Positions 6,287-11,777 of a DNA stretch of 14,888 nt are shown piece after piece. How positions within the stretch are numbered: position 1 is the stretch's first letter; each line of letters starts with the position of its first letter. The notes below the pieces were generated by a model. It saw only the letters and a list, made by a program, of their open reading frames with translations. It had not been told where the DNA came from and ran no database searches. The stretch covers positions 1-14,888 of the forward strand of contig JAUYJH010000127.1 in NCBI GenBank assembly GCA_030688705.1. Direction: 5' to 3'. The position numbers were made by a program, and so were the translations under genes. The stretch is from Deltaproteobacteria bacterium (GTDB lineage Bacteria; UBA10199; SPLOWO2-01-44-7).

Positions 6287-6757
6287 ATGAAACAAAGGGT
6301 CATTTCATTTCACTACACTCTAAAAAATGAAAAGGGCGAGGTGCTTGATTCTTCCGCGGGCCAAGAGCCGTTAAGCTACATGGAGGGTGGCCAGCAGATT
6401 GTCCCCGGACTGGAAAAAGAGGTGGGTCAATTGAAAACGGGGGAAAAGAAAAATATCAAGGTGGCGGCGGGCGATGGCTATGGCCAGCGGGATGAACGGT
6501 TTGTGATCGTCGTTGAAAAAAGCGAGCTTCCCCAAGGGGATGTGCAAATAGGCCAACAGTATGAGTTGAAGTCGGACAAAGGTTCGCAGGTGGTGATGGT
6601 GACAAAAGTGACCGATACGCAGGTGACTCTGGATGGCAACCATCCTCTGGCCGGCGAAGATCTCTTTTTTGATGTGGAGGTGACGGAGATAAGAGAGGCC
6701 ACCGATGAAGAAGCCGCGCATGGCCACGCGCACGGCGCCGGCGGGCATCATCATTAA
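6287..6757 (+). CDS. slyD: SlyD-like FKBP-type peptidyl-prolyl isomerase with His-rich tail
   Basis: Cytoplasmic prolyl isomerase and chaperone of the SlyD type, 156 residues with no signal peptide. The N-terminus VISFHYTLKNEKGEVLDSS and the motif GLEKEVGQLKTGEKK (residues about 44-58) match the FKBP half. VAAGDGYGQRDE then leads into the insert-in-flap chaperone domain (about 70-120, with VTLDGNHPLAGEDLFFDVEV closing it). The C-terminus HGHAHGAGGHHH (145-156) is a short metal-binding type tail; SlyD proteins bind nickel or zinc through such tails. The start at 6287 has AAGGGAG at 6275-6281 with a 5-nt spacer. apaG follows after 1 nt, so the two form an operon. The gene diverges from a second, exported FKBP. 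Confidence 0.93.
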   Translation: MKQRVISFHYTLKNEKGEVLDSSAGQEPLSYMEGGQQIVPGLEKEVGQLKTGEKKNIKVAAGDGYGQRDERFVIVVEKSELPQGDVQIGQQYELKSDKGSQVVMVTKVTDTQVTLDGNHPLAGEDLFFDVEVTEIREATDEEAAHGHAHGAGGHHH

Positions 6758-6758
6758 T

Positions 6759-7142
6759 ATGTTTACCGCGTTGACACACGACATTCGGGTGACGGCGACC
6801 CCCAATTTTGAATCGGACCAATCCGATCCGGACGGCGGTCTTTTTGTCTTCAGCTACAAAATCGACATCGTCAACGAGGGCCGCGCGCCGGTACAGCTTT
6901 TAAGCCGCTACTGGATTATCATCGACGGCGACGGGAGAAAAGAAGAGGTTCAGGGGCCGGGAGTGATTGGCCAACAGCCGGTTATTCCATCCGGAAGCCG
7001 CTATTCCTACAGCAGTTTTTGCCCCCTTCCAACGGAAGTGGGTTCCATGCGCGGCACCTACCGGATGCGTGCTGAAAACGGGGAGGAATTCGATGTCGCC
7101 ATTCCCACTTTTACGCTGGCCGTTCCCAACGTGCTTCAATAA
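6759..7142 (+). CDS. apaG: ApaG (DUF525) domain protein
   Basis: Small single-domain protein of the ApaG family, 127 residues, close to the usual length of about 125. The family has a fibronectin-III-like beta fold; its biochemical role in bacteria is not settled. Matching features are DIRVTATPNF at residues 9-18, FVFSYKIDIVNEG and VQLLSRYWIIIDGDG, the glycine-rich VQGPGVIGQQPVIPSG, YSSFCPLPTEVGSMRGTY, and FDVAIPTFTLAVP near the end. The ATG at 6759 lies 1 nt after the slyD stop (TAA T ATG). No separate ribosome-binding site is seen, so translation is probably coupled. An in-frame ATG at 6705 lies inside slyD and is unlikely. It converges with the outer-membrane protein gene. Confidence 0.93.
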   Translation: MFTALTHDIRVTATPNFESDQSDPDGGLFVFSYKIDIVNEGRAPVQLLSRYWIIIDGDGRKEEVQGPGVIGQQPVIPSGSRYSYSSFCPLPTEVGSMRGTYRMRAENGEEFDVAIPTFTLAVPNVLQ

Positions 7143-7165
7143 ATGGATGCGGAAAAGCCCTTTAT

Positions 7166-8032
7166 TTAAAATTCGCGGGTTAGGTTGAAGACTGCGTAGC
7201 GGGAGCCGGCCACGGAACGGCCGACCCACTTCATCACATAGCCGCCGTCGATGCTCCATTCCCGGTTGAAACTCCATTCAAGCAAAAACGGGGTGGAAAA
7301 AAGCATGTTTTTAATCCGCCCGCTCCCCAGAGCGCTTGCTTGATAAGCGGAGTCAACGCGCGCGGTGAGATCCGCTTGCGCCAACCCACCGGATTTCACG
7401 GTAAAATTGCCGCCGCCGGCCATTTTACCGATGTTCATGATAACGAGAAAGCTCCCCTTTACGTTCGGGTTTTGGTTTCTCGGCAAAAAGAGCCCCGAGC
7501 CGACGAAGGCCGTTTGGATAAGGCCGAAATTGCGACTCAATTCTTCCATCATCTTAAACCCAATCCCCACGTAATTGACCGACGGATTAACGAACTTGGC
7601 CTTGGTTAGCAAAACCGGCGATCCCGCTTCTATCCATGTTCCAAAAAGAAAACGGGGGGTGTGGACAAAATTGCCGCCGCTTCGGGCATTCAATATCCAC
7701 CCGTTATTGGCCGGATGGACCACCGCCCCATTCACCGTTTCTTGCCCCGATTGAAATGTTTTCGATTCCATTTCGACGAACATATCCTTCAAAAAACCGT
7801 GCCCCAGCCCCTGCGTGTAGCGCAGGTTTTCTTCATACATTTTGGCTTCATTGGTGCCGCTCACCTCATCGAAAGAATCGGGTGGGCTGATAACCCCGTA
7901 GAGGTAACCGCCGCCGATGCTGACACGGGTTTGGCCCCCCTTTAAAATTTCGGTGTCGATCAGTTCTCCGGCCCGTGTTGTCACGGGGGAAAAGAGGCCT
8001 GCAAAAAGAAAGATGGCGAGAATGCGGCGCAT
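7166..8032 (-). CDS. Hypothetical outer-membrane beta-barrel-like protein
   Basis: Not recognised as a named family. The 288-residue protein begins with a clear signal peptide (MRRILAIFLFAGLFSP, cleavage near TTRA-GE, residue 21). It is rich in alternating, Gly/aromatic-containing strands such as VSIGGGYLYGVI, WILNARSGGNFVH, VNYVGIGFKMM, FLLEWSFNREWSIDGGYVMKW and the closing YAVFNLTREF. It ends in Phe, as expected for BAM-inserted outer-membrane barrels. Function and substrate are unknown. The ATG at 8032 has no strong ribosome-binding site but places the signal peptide correctly. It diverges from tRNA-Arg and converges with apaG, 23 bp away. Confidence 0.7.
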   Translation of the reverse strand: MRRILAIFLFAGLFSPVTTRAGELIDTEILKGGQTRVSIGGGYLYGVISPPDSFDEVSGTNEAKMYEENLRYTQGLGHGFLKDMFVEMESKTFQSGQETVNGAVVHPANNGWILNARSGGNFVHTPRFLFGTWIEAGSPVLLTKAKFVNPSVNYVGIGFKMMEELSRNFGLIQTAFVGSGLFLPRNQNPNVKGSFLVIMNIGKMAGGGNFTVKSGGLAQADLTARVDSAYQASALGSGRIKNMLFSTPFLLEWSFNREWSIDGGYVMKWVGRSVAGSRYAVFNLTREF

Positions 8033-8109
8033 GATTTGAGCGGGATCTATAACATATTCTTTCTTGATGACAATAAAAGGTATTTTGTTTAGCCTTCCGC
8101 CGCATTTTT

Positions 8110-8181
8110 GCCCCCGTAGCTCAACGGATAGAGCACCAGCCTCCGAAGCTGGTGGTGCGTGTTCAATTCACGCCGGGGGCA
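8110..8181 (+). tRNA. tRNA-Arg (anticodon CCG)
   Basis: Acceptor GCCCCCG (8110-8116) pairs with CGGGGGC (8174-8180), discriminator A8181; CCA is not encoded. The D stem is GCTC/GAGC, the anticodon stem CCAGC/GCTGG with loop CTCCGAA (anticodon CCG, reading CGG), and the T stem GCGTG/CACGC with loop TTCAATT. Eleven bases of its 3' end recur at 8662-8672. Confidence 0.95.
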
Positions 8182-8183
8182 CA

Positions 8184-8207
8184 ACGACTTTTCGCAAGAA
8201 AAGTCGT
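8184..8207 (+). terminator. Perfect hairpin just after tRNA-Arg
   Basis: ACGACTTTTC (8184-8193) and GAAAAGTCGT (8198-8207) form a 10-bp stem with a GCAA tetraloop. No strong T-run follows (CCTCCATTTTC), so it may be an imperfect terminator or processing hairpin of the tRNA transcript. Its arm recurs as GCGAAAAGTCG at 8263-8273, so it could instead belong to the repeat structure that follows. Confidence 0.45.
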
Positions 8208-8306
8208 CCTCCATTTTCTATTTTCTATTCTCTATTTTCTGTGGTTCTGTGCGTTATTCAAGGCGAAAAGTCGGGAAAATAGAAAATAGTTGATAGAAAA
8301 TAGAGG
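8208..8306. repeat. 32-nt imperfect inverted repeat of TTTTCTATT units
   Basis: The arms 8208-8239 and 8275-8306 match in inverted orientation at about 27 of 32 positions. Each arm is built of TTTTCTATT-type (or GAAAATAGA-type) units, and each is preceded by GAAAAGTCG (8198-8206 and 8265-8273). The 3' arm is followed by TTTTT, so the whole could fold as a long hairpin with terminator-like ending. It directly precedes the broken four-helix-bundle gene and probably belongs to the same element. Confidence 0.7.
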
Positions 8307-8317
8307 TTTTTAAATCA

Positions 8318-8455
8318 ATGGCATTTCAATTTGAAAAACTTGAAGTCTACCAAAAATCCCTTACTTGGGTCGAGACTGTCGAGGTTCTGTGCGAATCTAT
8401 CAAAGGTAAAATCTCTTACAGCCTTATCGACCAATCTGGTGAAGTCAGTGGATAA
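8318..8455 (+). pseudogene. Truncated four-helix-bundle (S23/IVS-type) protein gene
   Basis: The reading frame from ATG 8318 gives 45 residues, starting MAFQFEKLEVYQKSLTWVE and continuing to ISYSLIDQSGEVSG before TAA 8453-8455. FEKLxVYQK at the N-terminus and YxLxxQ near residue 34-39 are the start of the four-helix-bundle protein family, also known from 23S rRNA intervening sequences. Those proteins are about 115-130 residues long, so more than half is missing. Just downstream, the other frame reads QLVKSVDN-like sequence after DQ, as if a one-base change broke the frame, but family similarity then fades. I read it as a decayed gene. It has no clear ribosome-binding site and sits in the island between tRNA-Arg and a degenerate tRNA 3' end. 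Confidence 0.65.
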
Positions 8456-8589
8456 CTTACCAAAATACGGGGGAAAAACAGGAACTCGTTTGTTGCGCTT
8501 GCCACTAAAAAGATGATCTATAGACCACCCTCTTTTTTTCCCAAGCAGGGTTGCTCCCCATGTGTCTCTTCTCCAAGTACCGAGAATAA

Positions 8590-8612
8590 TTGACACAAGG
8601 GTGTGCTATGAT
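8590..8612 (+). promoter_or_regulatory. Candidate promoter elements upstream of the arginase-family gene
   Basis: TGCTATGAT (8604-8612) is an extended -10 (TGn plus TATGAT). TTGACA is present at 8590-8595, but the gap to TATGAT is only 11 nt, too short for a standard -35/-10 pair, so only the extended -10 is credible. A GCCGCC/GGCGGT hairpin (8619-8624, 8642-8647) follows in the leader. Confidence 0.3.
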
Positions 8613-8641
8613 AGTTAGGCCGCCAGCGACATCTCGATGCA

Positions 8642-8674
8642 GGCGGTTCTAAAATCGTCCAGCCGGGGGCACCC
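8642..8674 (+). other. Degenerate tRNA 3' end (possible attachment-site remnant)
   Basis: GGCGGTTCTAAA (8642-8653) resembles a T stem and loop (TTCTAAA). TCGTC (8655-8659) pairs back only with two G-U wobbles. Then comes GCCGGGGGCAC (8662-8672), which is identical to the last 11 bases of tRNA-Arg plus one flanking base (8172-8182). No 5' half is present. It reads as a decayed 3' tRNA fragment or as the second copy of an att-type duplication. Confidence 0.45.
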
Positions 8675-8675
8675 A

Positions 8676-9497
8676 ATGACTATTCAATATATTTTATTTC
8701 CCTATCACTTGGGGCGGCCGGGCGTCGGTTCGGCCAAGGGGGCTCTCCGCTTTTTGAAAAAGGGTCGAGAGCTTATTTCCGTTAAAATAAAAAAAAATGA
8801 CGATGAAAATGTGGCGATCGCGAAAGTCAACGCGCGGCTGGCAAAAGCGGTTGCCAAAGCGGTCAAAAAAGAGCGCGTTCCTTTGGTCATCAGCGGCAAT
8901 TGCAACGCCTCTTTGGGGATGATGGCGGGATTGAAATCCAAAAAAACGGGGATCATCTGGTTTGATTCCCACGGTGATTTCAACACCCCCCAAACAAGCC
9001 CCAGCGGTTATTTTGACGGCATGCCCTTGGCCGTTTTAACGGGGCATTGTTACCCGCGGTTACTAAAAAAAATCGGCATGAGAGAACCTCTTTCTGAATC
9101 TTTGGTTCTTCTGGTCGGTCTGCAAAGTCTGGACCCGAAAGAAAAAACGGCCCTCAAAAAATCGAGAGTGGGGATGATTTCATTGAAGAATATCCGGCAA
9201 AAGGGGATTAAAAAATGCCTGCTTCCGAAACTTAAAAAACTGGAGTCAAAAGTGTCCGGCATTTATCTTCATTTTGATATCGATGTGCTGGCCCCCAAGC
9301 TGGCGCCCGGCGTCGATTTTAGGTGTCGTGACGGTTTGTCTTTGAAGGAGGCCCGGGGGGCTTTTAGGCTGATCGCAAAACATTTTCCCGTCAAAGGCGT
9401 TTCACTGACCTGCTACAATCCGGAAAAAGACAAACAAAACAAGACTCTTAAAAGCGCCGTCCTGCTGATTCGTCAGATAGTCGATAATTTAAAATAA
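8676..9497 (+). CDS. Arginase/ureohydrolase-family protein with altered metal site
   Basis: Member of the arginase-agmatinase-formiminoglutamase family, 273 residues, probably cytoplasmic. The N-terminus ILFPYHLGRPGVGSAKGALR fits the family. Metal motifs are partly degenerate: the usual GGDHS is SGNCNAS (residues 73-79), so the first His ligand is absent; DAHxD is DSHGD (97-101), intact; DxDxxDP is DIDVLAP (201-207), losing the last Asp. APGVDF and the late region CYNPEKDKQN also fit, the latter in place of the family's usual [EV]xNP. The reaction and substrate are unclear, and a reduced or one-metal site is possible. The ATG at 8676 is preferred over 8637, because the longer frame reads through the tRNA-like fragment. 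The ribosome-binding site is weak. Confidence 0.82.
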   Translation: MTIQYILFPYHLGRPGVGSAKGALRFLKKGRELISVKIKKNDDENVAIAKVNARLAKAVAKAVKKERVPLVISGNCNASLGMMAGLKSKKTGIIWFDSHGDFNTPQTSPSGYFDGMPLAVLTGHCYPRLLKKIGMREPLSESLVLLVGLQSLDPKEKTALKKSRVGMISLKNIRQKGIKKCLLPKLKKLESKVSGIYLHFDIDVLAPKLAPGVDFRCRDGLSLKEARGAFRLIAKHFPVKGVSLTCYNPEKDKQNKTLKSAVLLIRQIVDNLK

Positions 9498-9545
9498 ATT
9501 CCATTGCCCTTTTTGAGACTTGGGCCATAATCCGCCCACTTCTCT

Positions 9546-10607
9546 ATGACTGAACCTGCACGAGCCACAAAGCCGCAGGCAAGTCAGGCCCCCCCCGGCC
9601 TTAGGTGGGATCCTTTTGAAAATCAGTTTGCTTTCCCCGACGTGAAAACAGACTTGGACCCGTTCTTTTGGCTTCGGGAAAAAGAATGGGCTCATCTGAA
9701 CTTTTTTTCTCTCGGCGCGCGCGTCGAAGAGTGGCGCATTTGGAACCGCTACGAATTCAAGCCGGACAAAAAACATCCGTACAAGGGGAAAGAAGTCACC
9801 AGGATCGCGCTGACCCGCCGTGTCTTGAGGGGGCATTTGCATGTCTGGGGGCCCTTTGCCGTATTTATGGATGTCGGCTGGCAGGATGCCGGGGTCGGCT
9901 ACAACCGCCAAAAAGTCACGGAGCCTTTTAGGGTGAATGTGGATATCGACACCCAATCGCCGAGCAGTTTTTTGGGCCCCGGGGGGCAGATGGTTTTTTT
10001 TGGGGACGAAAAAACGGCGTTGGTCACGAACCGTTTTTTTGAATCCATGATCGAGGGGTCCTCCAGTTTTATTCTCACCCACCGGGAAATACGGCCGAAC
10101 AAGCTGGAACTCGATTTGGGGCAGGGGCTTAAAGCTGATTTTGCCGGAGTTGCCGACCAGTACATCAAGACGGACGATGTAACCTATCAGATGATGTATC
10201 TGGAATTGATGTGGAAGACTAAATACGCCCGGTGGAAATTTTTACAACCCTCCATTGGCATCGGACCCAATTACATGGATATACGCTCTTTCATCGCGCT
10301 GCAGCCCGATGGGGAGGCCCTTTTAAAAAAATCCGGAGTCAAATGGGGCGACGTGAGAAAAAATCTCGATTTTAAAAAGTGGGCCGCGCGTTATGAGGCC
10401 GGCCTTTCTTCCGACTTGCTCTGCCTCGGGGGGATGCTTTATGTGCTGGGCCAGGGGTATCAGTTTGATCCGGATGTGGGGGCGGATATCCCCGTCAAGA
10501 TTTTAGCGACTTACAAATGGGCCTACATTCCCGAAACGGCGGAAGGCCGCAACCGTTTTCGCGCGTCTAATCGAACCGGCGGGCTGGAGTTGGGCTATCA
10601 GTTTTAA
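9546..10607 (+). CDS. Hypothetical protein with outer-membrane-like C-terminus
   Basis: Not recognised. The 353-residue protein has many amphipathic, aromatic-rich strands (LNFFSLGARVEEWRIWNRYEF, LHVWGPFAVFMDVGW, MYLELMWKTKYARWKF, LSSDLLCLGGMLYVLGQGYQF; each is an excerpt) and closes with GLELGYQF. A terminal Phe after an alternating strand is typical of outer-membrane barrels. However, no signal peptide is present: the N-terminus is polar (MTEPARATKPQASQAPP), and an in-frame stop at 9528-9530 rules out upstream extension. So it is either cytoplasmic or has lost its signal. No clear ribosome-binding site precedes the ATG. It starts 48 bp after the arginase-family gene and may be cotranscribed. 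Its stop overlaps that of the chromate-type transporter. Confidence 0.65.
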   Translation: MTEPARATKPQASQAPPGLRWDPFENQFAFPDVKTDLDPFFWLREKEWAHLNFFSLGARVEEWRIWNRYEFKPDKKHPYKGKEVTRIALTRRVLRGHLHVWGPFAVFMDVGWQDAGVGYNRQKVTEPFRVNVDIDTQSPSSFLGPGGQMVFFGDEKTALVTNRFFESMIEGSSSFILTHREIRPNKLELDLGQGLKADFAGVADQYIKTDDVTYQMMYLELMWKTKYARWKFLQPSIGIGPNYMDIRSFIALQPDGEALLKKSGVKWGDVRKNLDFKKWAARYEAGLSSDLLCLGGMLYVLGQGYQFDPDVGADIPVKILATYKWAYIPETAEGRNRFRASNRTGGLELGYQF

Positions 10608-11683
10608 ACGGTTTTAACGGCCCATCCGACAAGGCCGCCTGTAAGAAGCAACAACGGAACCGGTATTTTTGTTTTGAGAAGGAAAATCAGGGTGCCGATG
10701 GCGATCAGAATAGTCGGCCAATCCGTGATGGCCTGTTTTCCCAAAATCCAGACCGATCCGGCAATGGCCCCCGCCGCCGCGGCGGTGACCCCGTCGACAA
10801 ATGCCTTCACCTTTGGGTTTTTGACGATTTTGAAAAACCATGGAGCGCAGATAATGACAAAAAGATAAACCGGGCAGAAAATGCCGGCCACCGAAACGAC
10901 CGCGCCCGCAAGATCATCGACCAGATAGCCGATAAAACCGACCGTAATTAAAGCGGGGCCCGGCGTGATCATCCCCACCGCCACCGCGTCCATGAATTGC
11001 TGGTTGTTGAGCCATTGCAAGCGGTTCACCATGTCGCCGTAAATGAACGGGATGATCGCCATGCCGCTGCCGTAAACCACGATGGCGGCCTTAAAAAAAT
11101 AGGCAAAAAGCTGCAGCGGAATCAGAGAATGCAATTTTTGATTTTTGGGAAAGGCATACAAAATAATGCCCAAAAGACCGCCGAACATGAAAAGCAAAAA
11201 ACTCGCCTTTTGAATCCATGCCGTCGTGACGGCCAGCAGAAGAAAAATAAACCAGAGACCCCATTTTTTATGGAGTGTGATTCTTATCAGCCGCCATGCC
11301 GCCTGCACAATGACGGCAATCACCGCGGCGCTCATCCCGTAGAAAACGGAATGAATCCACGGAAGGCCGGAATATTCCACATAGGCCCAAGCCATCGCCC
11401 AGACGATAAAAAAAGAGGGGAGAATAAAGGCAAAGGCGACCAGTGTGGCCCCGCGGATTTTCGCCTTGAGATAGCCAAAGTAGATGGCAAGCTGCATGGC
11501 CAAGGGGCCCGGAACTATCTGGGCCAGCGCGACACCGTGAAGATATTCCTCATTGGTGAACCACTTTTTTTCTTCCACCAAATCTTTGTGCATGTAACCA
11601 ATCAGCGCCACGGGCCCGCCAAAGCCGGTGGCACCGAGCCGAAGAAAGTAGAGAAGAAGATGGGATAAAGTGAATGGTTGCAT
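10604..11683 (-). CDS. chrA: ChrA-type chromate/anion transporter (two fused halves)
   Basis: Integral inner-membrane transporter of the CHR superfamily, 359 residues; chromate efflux is the known role of ChrA, but many family members have untested substrates. Two homologous halves are visible. The first has LGATGFGGPVALIGYM (residues about 14-29) and AQIVPGPLAMQLAIYFGY. The second has YGSGMAIIPFIYGDMV (about 195-210) and VGMITPGPALITVGFIGYL. The paired GFGGP and PGP motifs are the family hallmarks. The frame is open upstream to 11797, but those codons (VIASASEAIYLCIGR and on) come from the palindromic repeat, so the ATG at 11683 is chosen. The ribosome-binding site is weak. It converges with the unknown gene, stops overlapping, and diverges from the methyltransferase-amidohydrolase gene. 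Confidence 0.88.
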   Translation of the reverse strand: MQPFTLSHLLLYFLRLGATGFGGPVALIGYMHKDLVEEKKWFTNEEYLHGVALAQIVPGPLAMQLAIYFGYLKAKIRGATLVAFAFILPSFFIVWAMAWAYVEYSGLPWIHSVFYGMSAAVIAVIVQAAWRLIRITLHKKWGLWFIFLLLAVTTAWIQKASFLLFMFGGLLGIILYAFPKNQKLHSLIPLQLFAYFFKAAIVVYGSGMAIIPFIYGDMVNRLQWLNNQQFMDAVAVGMITPGPALITVGFIGYLVDDLAGAVVSVAGIFCPVYLFVIICAPWFFKIVKNPKVKAFVDGVTAAAAGAIAGSVWILGKQAITDWPTILIAIGTLIFLLKTKIPVPLLLLTGGLVGWAVKTV

Positions 11684-11700
11684 GGGTTTGGACGTTATGG

Positions 11701-11777
11701 TGTCATTGCGAGGGAGGTACGACCGAAGCAATCTCCCGATACACAAGTAGATTGCTTCGCTGGCGCTCGCAATGACA
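11701..11777. repeat. CATTGCGAG-type palindromic repeat, copy 2
   Basis: A 77-bp element with 12-bp perfect arms TGTCATTGCGAG (11701-11712) and CTCGCAATGACA (11766-11777), plus an inner perfect pair GAAGCAATCT (11725-11734) and AGATTGCTTC (11749-11758). Same family as 842-935; the interiors differ. It lies between the divergent chrA and fusion genes, and its right arm contains the ATG at 11772 used by the fusion gene. Confidence 0.85.

Noticed and set aside
8315..8596. 93-codon minus-strand frame across the S23-type remnant
   Set aside because: It is antisense to the recognisable FEKLEVYQK frame and has no known domain, so it was treated as a shadow.
9489..10082. 197-codon minus-strand frame
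   Set aside because: It covers the start of the plus-strand unknown gene; its composition (Pro/Gly/Arg-rich) looks like antisense of a coding region and no motif is present.
10997..11668. 223-codon plus-strand frame inside chrA
   Set aside because: It is antisense to a well-matched ChrA protein and has no recognisable domain or start signal.
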